A stretch of 64,000 nucleotides of DNA from Gimesia sp. (GTDB lineage: Bacteria; Planctomycetota; Planctomycetia; Planctomycetales; Planctomycetaceae). A program made the position numbers and the translations under genes. The stretch covers positions 248,001-312,000 of the forward strand of contig NZ_JAVJSQ010000031.1 in NCBI RefSeq assembly GCF_040219335.1, written 5' to 3'. Every line of letters starts with the position of its first letter. The stretch's first letter is position 1. A model generated the notes under the pieces. That model was given only the letters and a program-made list of their open reading frames with translations, was not told the origin of the DNA and searched no databases. Shown here in pieces: positions 35,787 through 49,361 of the stretch.

Positions 35787-38147
35787 TTGAAAACTCCCCG
35801 CCGCTATATCGCAACCGTCGCCTGCCTGATTATTCTCGCCTCCCTGTTCTGCAGTTCGCTGACACTCACAGCTCAGAAACCGTCCCTGCCCGATCTCTTC
35901 GGACAGAAACAGGCTGCATCCGGGAAGGAAACAAAGAACGCCAAGGCAGAAATCAGTGTCAGCCTGCTCCCTCAGGATGCCAAAGCAGGAGAGACCGTCA
36001 CACTCTCACTGACCATGCTGATTCCCGAAGGTTCCTACACCTACTCAACCAATCCGACGTTTGGCGGCGCTACCAAGTTCGTCATTGAGGAATCGAAAGG
36101 CGTGACCGCCATCGATCAGCACTTCAATGCCGACCATCCTCCCAAAACCGTCTTCGAGCCCCTGTTCGGCAAAGAGATTGAAAAATACACCAAGAGCGTC
36201 ATTTGGACACGACGCTTTAAGGTCAATAAAGACGTAAAAGAACCCAGTCAGGTTCAGATCAAAGGGCAGATGCTCTATCAGGTCTGTGATGCCAAAAATT
36301 GCGTGCCTTCGCAATACGCATTCTCCGCAACCTTATCCGGAAAGCAGGAAAGTGCGCCGCTGTCATTTACCACGATTCCTGAACGGCGAAACGTACCTGA
36401 TCCAATCGAATTAAAGTTCGCGCTGGAACCGGCGGCGGTGAATCCCAAACAACTGGTCGACTTGAAAATTACGATGAAGCTGGAACCGGAATTCCATACG
36501 TTTGCACTCGATCAGGACAAAACTCAGGCGGGACTGCCCACACATATCGAAATTCTGAAGCTCGAAGGTTTGAAATCCGTCTCCCAGCAGTTCAAAGCCA
36601 CACCTGATCCCAAAGTGGAAACTCACGGAGAATTCAGCCAGCGTACCCACTACAACGAAGTGGTCTGGACGCGGCAGTTTGAACGGATAGCAGATGCCCA
36701 GGAAATTGGTGTAGAAGGAAAACTGACATATCAGATCTGCAATGAGGGCAGCTGTCGACGCCCGATGCCGGTCGAGTTCAAACTGGGAGATCTCACTAAT
36801 GCACAGCCGGTGGCGATGTCTTCACTGGAAGAACTCAACAGCGGCAGTGCAGCTGACGACGACACCATCATTATCAGCTCTGAAGAATCCAACCGCAGTC
36901 TGTCTTCGTATCTGTTTTTCGCCTTCCTGGGAGGCTTGATTCTCAACGTAATGCCCTGTGTTCTGCCGGTCGTGGCAATTAAGGTCATGAGCTTCGTACA
37001 GCAGGCGGGAGAAAGTCGACTCCGCATCTTCCTGCTAAATATCTTCTATTCACTGGGTGTCCTGGTCGTCTTTCTGAGCCTGGCCTCACTCGCGGTCTTC
37101 GCGGGACTGGGTTGGGGCGGTCTCTTCCAGAGCACAAAATTTAATGTCATCATGGCCTGCATCGTTTATGCAATGGGCTTGAGCATGCTGGGCGTCTTTG
37201 AAATCCCGGTACCGGGTATGGTCGGCTCAGCTGCGGGCGGACAACAGAAAGAGGGACTGACCGGTGCGTTTCTGACCGGGATCCTGGCAACACTTTTGGC
37301 GACTCCCTGTAGTGGTCCGTTCCTGGGACCGGTACTCGCCTGGTCTGTCAAACAGACACCGCAAATCACTTACCTGGTCTGGCTGGTCATGGGACTGGGC
37401 ATGGCTTCACCTTATATCATCTTCAGCATTTTCCCCAACGCGATCAAATTCCTGCCCAAACCGGGCATGTGGATGGTCCGCTTCAAAGAGTTCTCGGGGA
37501 TCGTACTTATGGGAGCAGTGATTTTTATCATTTCGTTCCTGGACGAATCCCTGACCATTCCCGTACTGATCATGCTGCTGGGGATCACCACCGGCCTGTG
37601 GATGATCGGCAGTCTGTACTCACACAGTTCGCCTGCTCGAGTGAAGCTGGCGGTGCGGACGGCAGCGTTACTGCTCACAGCCGGGATCTGCTTCTTCGGT
37701 TATAACATGAGTCAGAAGTCGACCAACGATCTTCCCTGGGTGCCTTTCAATGCCCAGGAACTGAAAAAACTGCGTTCTGAAAATCGGACCGTCCTCATTG
37801 ACTTCTCTGCGGACTGGTGCCTGAGCTGTAAGACCAACGAGAAACTGGCTCTGAATACTCCCGAAACCCTGGAAATGGTCAGTAAGTACAACGTGGTGCC
37901 GATGTATGCGGACTACACAGATTACTCACCTGACATCAAAGCATGGCTGGACAAATTTGAGAGTGTCAGCATTCCCTTGACTGTGATCTTCCCCGCCAAT
38001 AACCCCAACAAACCGATTATCATCCGTGACCTGTATACACAGTCCACGCTTTTAAGCGCCCTGAAACAGGCTGTGGATGAATCTCCCGCCGTGAAATCTG
38101 TCCCTAAGCAGGCAATGATTTCTACTGAGAACGCCGAAGCACATTAA
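35787..38147 (+). CDS. DsbD-like thiol:disulfide interchange protein with duplicated N-terminal domain
   Basis: A 786-residue membrane redox protein. A signal peptide (1-29) is followed by two tandem DsbD-alpha-like domains, each ending in a Cys pair (CDAKNC at 167-172 and CNEGSC at 318-323). The CcdA/DsbD membrane domain has eight or so helices with Cys391 in NVMPCVLP and Cys508 in ATPCSGP. A C-terminal thioredoxin domain carries WCLSC at 677-681. Electrons from cytoplasmic thioredoxin would pass through the membrane to periplasmic partners such as cytochrome c maturation or reductases. The start is TTG at 35787, supported by GGAAGGG upstream and by the signal peptide; no ATG is available. 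Standard DsbD has one alpha domain. Confidence 0.92.
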   Translation: MKTPRRYIATVACLIILASLFCSSLTLTAQKPSLPDLFGQKQAASGKETKNAKAEISVSLLPQDAKAGETVTLSLTMLIPEGSYTYSTNPTFGGATKFVIEESKGVTAIDQHFNADHPPKTVFEPLFGKEIEKYTKSVIWTRRFKVNKDVKEPSQVQIKGQMLYQVCDAKNCVPSQYAFSATLSGKQESAPLSFTTIPERRNVPDPIELKFALEPAAVNPKQLVDLKITMKLEPEFHTFALDQDKTQAGLPTHIEILKLEGLKSVSQQFKATPDPKVETHGEFSQRTHYNEVVWTRQFERIADAQEIGVEGKLTYQICNEGSCRRPMPVEFKLGDLTNAQPVAMSSLEELNSGSAADDDTIIISSEESNRSLSSYLFFAFLGGLILNVMPCVLPVVAIKVMSFVQQAGESRLRIFLLNIFYSLGVLVVFLSLASLAVFAGLGWGGLFQSTKFNVIMACIVYAMGLSMLGVFEIPVPGMVGSAAGGQQKEGLTGAFLTGILATLLATPCSGPFLGPVLAWSVKQTPQITYLVWLVMGLGMASPYIIFSIFPNAIKFLPKPGMWMVRFKEFSGIVLMGAVIFIISFLDESLTIPVLIMLLGITTGLWMIGSLYSHSSPARVKLAVRTAALLLTAGICFFGYNMSQKSTNDLPWVPFNAQELKKLRSENRTVLIDFSADWCLSCKTNEKLALNTPETLEMVSKYNVVPMYADYTDYSPDIKAWLDKFESVSIPLTVIFPANNPNKPIIIRDLYTQSTLLSALKQAVDESPAVKSVPKQAMISTENAEAH

Positions 38148-38408
38148 ATTCGCGCTCGTCTGAGTTGATTGCATGCGGGCTCTGAATCGAATTTCTGTCC
38201 GTAGATGCATCAACGCTTTTCGATTCCTGAACTTTTTTGTAAGGTATGAAGCATTCCGTGATCGTACCGTTTCTGTACGCTTCCATCCCCTTTTTTCCTG
38301 CTGATCTGAGCGGAATGGCAACAGCCACCGGTTGGTAATTTCGATTTCCAATGGCTGGCACCATGCTGCTCAGTAAAACACAATGTTTCTCTGACAACGA
38401 GACCTGCC

Positions 38409-39887
38409 ATGCAAGACACCCCCTCCGCTCCCGATCCAGAACAGAATCAAGAAGATGAGATTGTCGTAGCCGCTCCCCGGCGCTCGACCTGGTCTGAAAT
38501 GAGAACTGCTGAAGACTGGTGGGCGATCTGGATCGGAGGCACGCTGCTGGTAGTCTGCTTTCTGGCGATGTATTTTTCACTGCCCGCCGATTTCGCAGAG
38601 CAGGTTAAAGCCGCGGAAGCTGCTGGTGAGAAGGTGAGTGCACACAGCCCTCTGAAACCGTGGCTGGCGAAACCGGGATCCTGGACAGACAACCCGGTAG
38701 ATTCGCTGTTTCCGCCTGAGAAATCGAGTCTGCTGCTGCCGATCGGCGTTGTCTTCCTGGTCAGCCTGATTGTGTTTTCGATTGGTGTCACAGCCATGGG
38801 ACAGAAAACGCCCCCCTTCGCCGTTGGTTTCGTAGCGGTCTTTCTGCTGGCCACGCTGGCATATATTCTGACCGGCCAAGCGGTGATCAAAAGCTATAAC
38901 CTTGAATACGCGCTCTGGGCATTGATGATTGGTCTGGTAATCAGCAATACCATTGGAACCCCCAAGTGGATCAAGCCGGCACTGAAAACCGAGTTGTATA
39001 TTAAGTCGGGGCTGGTAATCATGGGGGCCGGCGTGCTGCTCAATCGTCTGCTCATCCTGGGCCTCCCTGGTATCTATGTGGCCTGGGTCGTCACCCCCAT
39101 TGTTCTGATCAGCACCTATTTTTTCGGGCAGAAGTTCCTGAAAATGGAATCCCGCTCGCTGAACATGGTGATTTCCGCGGATATGTCTGTGTGTGGTGTC
39201 TCGGCTGCGATCGCCACCGCAGCCTCCTGTAAAGCCAAGAAGGAAGAGCTCTCCTTCGCCATCGGGCTATCGTTGACGTTTACGGTCTTCATGATGATTG
39301 CCCTTCCCGCGGTGATTAAGGCGCTGGGCATGAGCCCGATTCTGGGTGGTGCCTGGATGGGGGGAACCATCGATGCGACAGGCGCGGTCGCCGCTGCAGG
39401 TAACCTGCTGGGACCAGAGGCAGAGCAAGTCGCCGTCACCATCAAGATGATCCAGAATATCCTGATCGGCGTGACCGCTTTTGGCGTCGCCGTCTACTGG
39501 GTCAGCTGCGTGGAAGGCAAAGAATCCGGTATCAAACCAGATGCCTGGGAAATCTGGTATCGCTTCCCCAAATTCGTATTGGGGTTCATCGCGGCATCAG
39601 CGATCTTCTCCCTTTTATATGTATCGCTTCCCGGCGGAGATGTCGTGGTGCCAGCCATGGTGAAAGAATCTTCCAAGGTCTTCCGCGGCTGGTTCTTCTG
39701 TCTGGCCTTTATCAGCATCGGCCTGGAAACCAACTTCCGCGAACTGGCGAAATTTCTCAAGGGGGGCAAGCCACTGATTCTGTATGTCTGTGGCCAGTCT
39801 CTGAACCTGATTCTGACACTCTTGATGGCCTGGTTGATGTTCGAAGTCTTCTACAAGGATGTCGTCACCGAAGTCTTCAAGAAGTAG
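38409..39887 (+). CDS. YeiH-type putative sulfate exporter
   Basis: A 492-residue membrane protein of the YeiH/UPF0324 family with about 11 membrane segments. The first is near residue 40 ([18 protein letters not shown]); the long loop carrying [17 protein letters not shown] is followed by the main bundle. Typical YeiH features are [55 protein letters not shown] and [16 protein letters not shown]. The family is annotated as sulfate or sulfite exporter from limited evidence. The ATG at 38409 is used. It follows the DsbD-like gene by 261 bases on the same strand, which may link it to periplasmic sulfur chemistry, but a separate promoter is likely. Confidence 0.9.
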   Translation: MQDTPSAPDPEQNQEDEIVVAAPRRSTWSEMRTAEDWWAIWIGGTLLVVCFLAMYFSLPADFAEQVKAAEAAGEKVSAHSPLKPWLAKPGSWTDNPVDSLFPPEKSSLLLPIGVVFLVSLIVFSIGVTAMGQKTPPFAVGFVAVFLLATLAYILTGQAVIKSYNLEYALWALMIGLVISNTIGTPKWIKPALKTELYIKSGLVIMGAGVLLNRLLILGLPGIYVAWVVTPIVLISTYFFGQKFLKMESRSLNMVISADMSVCGVSAAIATAASCKAKKEELSFAIGLSLTFTVFMMIALPAVIKALGMSPILGGAWMGGTIDATGAVAAAGNLLGPEAEQVAVTIKMIQNILIGVTAFGVAVYWVSCVEGKESGIKPDAWEIWYRFPKFVLGFIAASAIFSLLYVSLPGGDVVVPAMVKESSKVFRGWFFCLAFISIGLETNFRELAKFLKGGKPLILYVCGQSLNLILTLLMAWLMFEVFYKDVVTEVFKK

Positions 39888-39901
39888 GCTACCTGGCGCA
39901 A

Positions 39902-39930
39902 AAGAAAACCCCGGTCATTCCGGACCGGGG
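39902..39930 (-). terminator. Shared terminator between the YeiH gene and argF
   Basis: Stem CCCCGGTC (39909-39916) and GACCGGGG (39923-39930) with a 6-base loop, lying between convergent genes. On the minus strand it is followed by TTTTCTTT, so it serves argF best; on the plus strand only TGGTTGTG follows. Confidence 0.75.
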
Positions 39931-39951
39931 TGGTTGTGATTTCGCGAGTTA

Positions 39952-40872
39952 TCAGGATGAGTGTTTGAGCAACCAGACCAGCAGCCCTTTGGCAAGGTGC
40001 TTGCGATTCTCCGCCTGATCAAAGACGATGCTCTGCTCGCAGTCAACAACTCCGTCTGTTACTTCCAGCCCCCGTTTTGCGGGCAGGCAGTGCATGAAGT
40101 GACACTGTTTTCCGGCAGCAGAGATCAGGCTTTCCGTCACCTGAAAATCGGCAAAAATCTTTTTGCGTTTTTCGGTCTCTGCTTCCTGTCCCATACTGGC
40201 CCAGACATCGGTGTAGATCACCGTCGCATCGGCAACCGCTTTCAGCGGATCAGCTTCCAGTTCCAGTTGCAGGCCGGGATAATTGTTCTGCAGTGTTGCC
40301 ACCAGATCCGAACAGAGTTCGAAACCTTCGGGCGAAGAGACCACAAACGGCACATTCAGCTTGGCACAACAGTTAGCCAGCGAATACGCCACATTATTCC
40401 CGTCACCGACGTAGACCAGTTTCTGCTGCGTCAGGTCACCTAGCAGTTCCTGCATGGTAAACAGATCTGTGAGCGCCTGGCAGGGATGACTGAGATCGGA
40501 AAGGGCATTGATCACACTGGTTCCCGCGTGCTGCGAAAATTTTTCAATCAGCTCGTGTGAAAAGGTCCGCATGGTGATCACATCCGAAAACCGACCGATC
40601 ACCCGGGCCACGTCCTCGATCGACTCACGCCCATCGAGGCCTGCCTCTTTACAGGTGAAAAAACTCGAACCACCGCCCAATTCCCACATGGCTGATTCAA
40701 AACTGAGACGGGTCCGCAGAGAGGGTTTTTCAAACAGCTGGGTCATCGTATAACCCTGCAGTAACTGAGGACGTTCACCCTGCTTCCGCTTGTCTTTGAG
40801 CTCTTGTGCTTGAGCAAAGATCTCAACTATTTCGGACGATTCCAGATCGTTTAACGTGACTAAATGCCTCAT
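39952..40872 (-). CDS. argF: Ornithine carbamoyltransferase
   Basis: A 306-residue cytosolic enzyme that makes citrulline from ornithine and carbamoyl phosphate in arginine synthesis. Carbamoyl-phosphate binding is seen in EKPSLRTRLSFE (residues about 48-59, where many homologues have SxRTR preceded by KxST) and HPCQALTDLF. The ornithine-binding loop near the C-terminus is HCLPAKRG. Length is normal. It lies 117 bases downstream of argD on the same strand, with a nested hairpin between the two. The ATG at 40870-40872 begins the standard MRHLVTLNDLES start. Confidence 0.96.
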   Translation of the reverse strand: MRHLVTLNDLESSEIVEIFAQAQELKDKRKQGERPQLLQGYTMTQLFEKPSLRTRLSFESAMWELGGGSSFFTCKEAGLDGRESIEDVARVIGRFSDVITMRTFSHELIEKFSQHAGTSVINALSDLSHPCQALTDLFTMQELLGDLTQQKLVYVGDGNNVAYSLANCCAKLNVPFVVSSPEGFELCSDLVATLQNNYPGLQLELEADPLKAVADATVIYTDVWASMGQEAETEKRKKIFADFQVTESLISAAGKQCHFMHCLPAKRGLEVTDGVVDCEQSIVFDQAENRKHLAKGLLVWLLKHSS

Positions 40873-40907
40873 GGAAGTTCTCGATTAATGACGTTTTAAA
40901 AACAGTA

Positions 40908-40946
40908 ATTCCTGTTCGTATCTTAAATTAAGACTCGAACAGGAAT
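40908..40946 (-). terminator. Nested hairpin between argD and argF
   Basis: Outer stem ATTCCTGTTCG (40908-40918) with CGAACAGGAAT (40936-40946), perfect over 11 bases; within it TCTTAA and TTAAGA form an inner stem. On the minus strand TTACTGTTTTT follows. It is either the argD terminator or an attenuator in front of argF. Confidence 0.7.
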
Positions 40947-40989
40947 GTGTGAATGAACAAATAATGGATGCTTGAGCGGGCCGCGTGGC

Positions 40990-42195
40990 TTAGGCCTCTT
41001 CGGCCATTTCACGCAGGACTGTTGCGATCAGTTCGCAGCCTTCCTCGACCTGCTCGGCGGTGACATTCAGAGCCGGCAACAGTCGAACGACGGTATCGTG
41101 CGTCGCGTTGATTAACAGGCCACGTTCCATGCATTTGCCGACGGCGGGAGCAGAAGGAATATTCAGATCGACGCCGATCATCATCCCTTTGACGCGGACT
41201 TCGCGAATGATGGGAAGTTCCTGCTGAAGCTGTTCAAAGAACTGCTTGAACTTGTCGGACATGGCATGGCAGTTTTCGAGCAGATTCTGATCTTCGATCA
41301 TCTGGCCCGTCGCCAGACCGGCAGCCATCGCCAGAGGGTTTCCGCCAAAAGTGCTGGCGTGCATTCCAGGTCGCAGGCTGGGAGCAACCTCTTCTGTCGC
41401 AATCAGAGCCCCGGCAGCAACACCGCCGGCAATCCCTTTCGCCATCGTCATGATGTCTGGCTGAACGTCCCACTGTTGATAACCAAACCAGGTGCCGGTC
41501 CGTCCCATACTGGTCTGGACTTCATCGAAGATCAAAAGGCAGTTGGCTTCATCAGCGATTTTTCGCAGACCGGCCAGATAGCCCTGATCGGGGACATTCA
41601 CGCCCCCTTCCCCCTGAACCGGTTCGACCATAATCGCACAGGTTTCGTCATCGACGAGGCTGGCGATCGCTTCGAGATCATTAAACGGAGCATAACGGAA
41701 CCCGGCAACCAGCGGTCCCAGACCGGCATGGTACTTGGGTTGTGCTGTCGCGGTGACTGCAGCAAAAGTCCGTCCGTGGAAACCATTTTCGCAGGTAATG
41801 ATCTTGGGCCGCTTACCATCATAATGCAGACGGGCCAGCTTGAGAGCCCCTTCATTCGCTTCCGCACCACTGTTACAGAAGAAGGCTTTTCCAAAGCTGC
41901 GACTACAGAGGAATTCTGCGAACCGTCCCTGAGCTTCGGTATACCAGGTGTTGGGAACATGAATCAGCCGGGAAACCTGATCCTGAATCGCTGAGACAAC
42001 CGGTTCGGGACAATAGCCCAGAATGTTACAGCCCCAGCCGGGAAACAGGTCGAGATAACGGTTACCTTCCGCGTCCCAGACATAGCTCCCCTCGCCGCGC
42101 ACCAGACTGATCGGGTAGCGACCGTAATTGGGGATCACATACTTGTCGAAGAGGGCAATCGTTTCCTGACTACTGGCATGTCCCGTTACTGACAC
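40990..42195 (-). CDS. argD: Acetylornithine aminotransferase
   Basis: A 401-residue class III PLP aminotransferase of the arginine pathway. Landmarks: the cofactor-binding [17 protein letters not shown], the [13 protein letters not shown] segment, [12 protein letters not shown] with the ring-binding Asp, and the PLP lysine in [10 protein letters not shown], followed by [15 protein letters not shown]. Length and motif order are standard for ArgD. The related enzymes of gamma-aminobutyrate or ornithine metabolism are less likely because argF is next door. It lies between hemB and argF on the minus strand. Confidence 0.94.
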   Translation of the reverse strand: MSVTGHASSQETIALFDKYVIPNYGRYPISLVRGEGSYVWDAEGNRYLDLFPGWGCNILGYCPEPVVSAIQDQVSRLIHVPNTWYTEAQGRFAEFLCSRSFGKAFFCNSGAEANEGALKLARLHYDGKRPKIITCENGFHGRTFAAVTATAQPKYHAGLGPLVAGFRYAPFNDLEAIASLVDDETCAIMVEPVQGEGGVNVPDQGYLAGLRKIADEANCLLIFDEVQTSMGRTGTWFGYQQWDVQPDIMTMAKGIAGGVAAGALIATEEVAPSLRPGMHASTFGGNPLAMAAGLATGQMIEDQNLLENCHAMSDKFKQFFEQLQQELPIIREVRVKGMMIGVDLNIPSAPAVGKCMERGLLINATHDTVVRLLPALNVTAEQVEEGCELIATVLREMAEEA

Positions 42196-42448
42196 TGAAA
42201 CACCTCACTTGTAAGAGAAATCCGTAAATTCACAATATCGGTTTGATGGAAAGGAATTTTGACACTAATTCTTGAACTGAAGTTCGAAAAAAAAAGCAAA
42301 CTTTGACTCAGCTGTGATTTCAGCAGTGAATCAGGCTTTCCTCCTGCAGCTGACAGCAGCGCAGAACGAAGCGGAAAATTATAGCAGAAGGCTTAAAATT
42401 TAGCAGCAATCCGGGAAAAAAGAATCGGATTACTCATCAAATATTCAT

Positions 42449-43453
<1,005 letters not shown>

Positions 43454-43723
43454 TTATTTGAAGTCAGGGAATGCCTATAAATTATAGATCGATTTCCTGA
43501 TTATGGTCTAAAGAGCCTCGAATATAAAGGTACAGGCTCTTTTTAAATCTGGATGAGAGAACAGATTAGACCATTGCAATACCCAGAAAACTTCAATAGT
43601 GTATTAATTATATGTAGGGGATTTAACCCTCCCACCTTGCAGCTGAGATCACAGGTCCGACACCCGACCTGTCGTCCTTCATCAGTGATACCACATTCTA
43701 TAAAAGAACAGTGAGGATCTTCT

Positions 43724-45960
43724 ATGCGAAGAATTAACATGGTGCTTGTCAGCTCCATTATGCTGTTATTCACAACGTCGCTTGCCTCTGCAGGCGACTG
43801 GGCGCATTGGCGCGGTCCGGAGCATAATGGGATCTCCCGTGAAACAAACCTCGTCGACGAGTGGTCCCTCGACGGTAAAAATGTGCTCTGGAAATCTGAC
43901 ATCGGTGGCCGGTCAGCCCCCATCGTATTGAATGGTCGCGTTTATCTGAATTGTCGCACCCACCACGATGTCACCGACCCCAAAGATAAAATCAATGCCC
44001 AGGAACAGGTCGTCTGCTGGGACGCTAAGACCGGCAAAGTAATCTGGAAAGATGTATTCAATGTTTTCCAGACCGACATCCCTTCTCCCCGTGTCGGCTG
44101 GGCCAGCATGGTGGGTGATCCGGAGACCGGTAACGTCTATGTCCACTCTGTGAGCGGTCTGTTCCGCTGCTACTCTTCTGATGGCAAAGTCCTCTGGGAA
44201 ACATCACTGTCTGAAGACTACGGAAAGATTTCCGGTTACGGCGGACGAACCCAGACTCCCATCATTGATGAAAATCGTGTGATCGTCAGCTTCCTGCAAC
44301 TCAACTGGGGTAAGACTGCTGCTCCACCACCAAAGCAGACTTACTACGCTTTCGATAAAAAGAGCGGCAAGCTGCTCTGGACGGCCGCTCCCGGCGGTGC
44401 TCCCTTCGACACCAACTATTCAGCCCCCATCGTAACTGTCATCGACGGCGTCCGGCAGTTGATTGCCGGTAATGCCGATGGTGGCTGCTACGGTATGAAT
44501 GCCCGCACCGGAGAAAAGCTGTGGGGCTTCAGCATGTCAAAACGGGGTTTGAACTGTTCTCCCGTTGCTGACGGTAACCTGGTCTACATCACCCATGGTG
44601 AAGACAACATCGATAACGTGGAATTCGGTCGGGTGCAGTGCATTGACGCTTCCAAGCGGGGCGACATCACCGAAACCGGCAGTGTCTGGCGTGTCGACGG
44701 TATTAAAGCCGGCTATGCCAGTGTCCTTGTCAAAGACGGAATTCTGTATGTCGTCGCCGACACCGGTCAGATGTATGCATTTGACAGCAAGAACGGCAAA
44801 CAGCTCTGGACTCATAACCTCGGAACCGTTGGAAAAGGTTCTCCGGTCTGGGCAGATGGCAAACTGTATGTAATGGAAGTCAACGGAAACATCTTTATCC
44901 TCAAACCGAGCCGCGAAAAATGTGAAGAACTGTCTCACGTTCAACTGCTGGCTCGCGTCGATAAAGGGATGGATGAAATTTACGCCTCTCCCGCGATTGC
45001 CGATGGTCGAATCTATTTCGTTACGCGTGACCGTACTATCTGTATCGGCGACGAATCGCTGAAACCGAGCAGCGATCCGGTGCCTCCTCTCAAAGATGAA
45101 AAACCGGTTCAGGATAAGATTGCCACCATTCAACTGGTGCCTTATGAAATTGCAGTTCCCCAGGGAGATAAGATCGATTATCAAATCCTGGCTTACGATG
45201 CCAACGGCCGCTTCATCAAAGAAGTAGAAGGGAAACTGACTCCCGGTCCCGGCATGGAACAGGCGAAAGTGGATGGCATGTCGGTCACCACTCCGAGTGA
45301 CCTGAAATCTCCCGCGGCAGGAACCATCTCTGTTCAAGTTGGTGATGCTACTGCCGAAGCCCGTCTGCGTGTCTTCCCGCCTCTGCCCTGGAAGTATGAC
45401 TTCGAAGGTATGAAAGGGAAACAGGTACCTGGCAGCTGGGTGAATGCGTTCCTCAAACTGCAGCCAAACGAACTGGATGGCACCACGGCAATGAAAGCCA
45501 GCCCGGGTAAAGGTCGCCCCAGTGCCAGCGTCTGGCTTGGCCCCTCTGACATGAGCAAGCTGGCACCGAACGGTTACACCGTTCAGGCAGACGTGTTCAT
45601 GAAGGAACAGAAACGTAAGCTGGCCAGTGTCGGCGTCACCGTGAATCGCTATGACCTGATCCTGAAAGGTAACTCGAGCAAGCTCGCAATCCAGAGTTGG
45701 GCTCCGCACCAGCGGATGGCCAAGGAAATCCGTTTCCGTTCTGATCCGGATGTCTGGTACACCATGAAGCTCAAAGTTGAGGTCAAAGATGGACAGGCAA
45801 CGGTAAAAGGCAAAGTCTGGCCTCGTGAAAAACCGGAACCCGAAGAGTGGACCATCGAAACTGTCGATCCGCATGCGAATGAGAAGGGAAGCCCAGGGCT
45901 TTACCTCTACCGTCTCGCCGATGTTTACTTTGATAACGTCATTGTCTCTGAGGATAAATA

Positions 45961-45961
<1 letters not shown>
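43724..45961 (+). CDS. Exported PQQ-like beta-propeller protein with C-terminal jelly-roll domain
   Basis: A 745-residue protein. A signal peptide (to about residue 24, ASAGD) is followed by an eight-bladed PQQ-type propeller with repeated blades such as [37 protein letters not shown] and [13 protein letters not shown] linker domain at about 460-550 may be Ig-like. The C-terminal part (from about 555) has LamG/DUF1080-like beta sequence ([17 protein letters not shown] to [15 protein letters not shown]). No intact calcium/PQQ-site Asp set was identified, so catalysis is doubtful and binding or scaffolding is possible. The stop TAA shares its last base with the ATG of the next gene, indicating coupled translation. 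Confidence 0.88.
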
Positions 45962-47838
<1,877 letters not shown>

Positions 47839-47870
47839 TAAACAGTTACGACGATCAATTAAATTCTGAA

Positions 47871-47905
47871 AGCAGAAGTCTTCCCGCGAAGGCTTCTGCT
47901 TTTTT
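47871..47905 (+). terminator. Strong intrinsic terminator of the propeller gene pair
   Basis: A 13-bp stem, AGCAGAAGTCTTC (47871-47883) with GAAGGCTTCTGCT (47888-47900) including one G-T pair, a 4-base loop and then TTTTT. Confidence 0.92.
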
Positions 47906-48073
47906 CTTGCGCCTCTGAATTTCGGTTTTGACATAAATTCACTTTTTTGATACACCCCACTCACCATTCCCACACCGCCCCTGCGACAGGCAGGGGGGAC
48001 TCACCAAATCTGTGCAATCTCACCAGCTGGAAACGACGTCTGTCTAACCGGCGAAACGGGTATCAAATCATTC

Positions 48074-48889
48074 ATGTCACCAGCTATTATTGTCGTCCCC
48101 TGTTATAACGAAGAGAAACGGTTAGAGATCCTCCAGTTCCGTAAGCACGTCGCGCGGCACCCGGAGCACTCTTTTCTGTTCGTTAACGATGGCAGTTCCG
48201 ATCGCACTGCGCTGGTCCTGGATGACTTGCATGCTGCTGATCCCGACCACTTTAAAGTTTTACATCTCTCCCACAATCAGGGAAAGGCCGAGGCGGTCCG
48301 TCAGGGAATGCAGCAGGCATTGCAATCCGGTGTGGAATACGCAGGTTTCTGGGACGCAGATCTGGCTACACCCCTGGAATCGATTCCGGATTTTGTCGCA
48401 CAGCTGGAACAGATGCCTGAACGATCCATGGTTCTGGGTGCCCGCGTCAAACTGCTGGGACGTCAGATCGAAAGAAAACAGCTGAGGCATTACCTGGGCC
48501 GCATCTTTGCAACATCGGCGTCTACAGTATTATGGCTTCCCATCTACGATACACAGTGTGGCGCAAAGCTGTTTCGCGTCACGCGGGAAAACCAGAGTCT
48601 GTTTGCCACAAGGTTTCTCACCAACTGGATCTTCGATGTAGAGCTGCTAGCACGGTCGCGGCAACTGGAGCGATTCTTTGGATGCCCCAAGCTGGAAGAT
48701 ACCGTCTATGAACTGCCCCTGACCAGCTGGCGGGACGTGGCAGGCTCTAAAGTGAAGCCTCACGATTTTTTCAAGGCGTTTTTCGAGCTCTGCACCATTT
48801 ACTGGCGTTATTTGCGTCCTTCTCTGAAATCGCCATTCACTCAGTTGCCGACTCAGATTGAAACGCAGTCGAAGCGCAAAGCAGCATAA
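48074..48889 (+). CDS. Family 2 glycosyltransferase (dolichyl-phosphate glucosyltransferase-like)
   Basis: A 271-residue GT-A glycosyltransferase. The N-terminus has IIVVPCYNEEKRLE, FVNDGSSDRTALV and the metal-binding FWDADLATPLESI. The later GARVKLLGRQIERKQLRHYLGRIFA and YDTQCGAKLFR segments are characteristic of the dolichyl-phosphate beta-glucosyltransferase group. It has no C-terminal membrane segment. The likely role is transfer of a sugar from a nucleotide donor to a polyprenyl phosphate or surface glycan. The start ATG at 48074 is used. It is a single gene facing a convergent zinc-ribbon gene. Confidence 0.88.
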   Translation: MSPAIIVVPCYNEEKRLEILQFRKHVARHPEHSFLFVNDGSSDRTALVLDDLHAADPDHFKVLHLSHNQGKAEAVRQGMQQALQSGVEYAGFWDADLATPLESIPDFVAQLEQMPERSMVLGARVKLLGRQIERKQLRHYLGRIFATSASTVLWLPIYDTQCGAKLFRVTRENQSLFATRFLTNWIFDVELLARSRQLERFFGCPKLEDTVYELPLTSWRDVAGSKVKPHDFFKAFFELCTIYWRYLRPSLKSPFTQLPTQIETQSKRKAA

Positions 48890-48906
48890 GCCGCTCAAGT
48901 CAGAGA

Positions 48907-49314
48907 TCAGTCACCGTGAGTATTAAACCACTTTTTACAGTAACTGCACTTCACATCCCCATGAGGTGAAACGTCCGACTCTTCCCCAATCGGCGCATTG
49001 CAGTGCGGGCAGGCATAGCTGCTGCGTTTCTTGGTAGGGGATGGTTTCCGGGTTGCCCTGACCCCCGTCAGACGGCTGCCCCTGGCGGTAAGTGACCTGT
49101 AAGCAGTAAAGCCACCTACCATCACAAAGGGAATCGCTATCAACGAACCAATAATGCGAAAAAACAGAGGCGGTGAATGGAATCCCCCGAAGGGCTGAGA
49201 CCACAGAAAAGAAATCAGAGTCAAACCAATTCCGCCAAAGACACAGCCAATCACGACCCCGACCAGACGGGCTCCCGGTGAAATATTCTGCTGGCGCTCT
49301 TCCTGCTCGCTCAT
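48907..49314 (-). CDS. Zinc-ribbon membrane protein
   Basis: A 135-residue protein with two membrane segments (about 16-38, GARLVGVVIGCVFGGIGLTL, and 50-70, FFRIIGSLIAIPFVMVGGF). The C-terminal zinc ribbon is YACPHCNAPIGEESDVSPHG followed by DVKCSYCKKWF, a CxxC-x(n)-CxxC pattern. It is separated from the helices by a basic linker (RATRKPSPTKKRSS). The ribbon would face the cytoplasm if both termini are inside. AGGGAG lies 5 bases before the ATG. It follows the large DUF4159 protein gene by 47 bases on the same strand and is probably co-transcribed. Function unknown. Confidence 0.8.
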   Translation of the reverse strand: MSEQEERQQNISPGARLVGVVIGCVFGGIGLTLISFLWSQPFGGFHSPPLFFRIIGSLIAIPFVMVGGFTAYRSLTARGSRLTGVRATRKPSPTKKRSSYACPHCNAPIGEESDVSPHGDVKCSYCKKWFNTHGD

Positions 49315-49361
49315 GATTCTCCCTGAATTGTTGCCTCAACTGGCGGTAACCGGGGTTGAGA

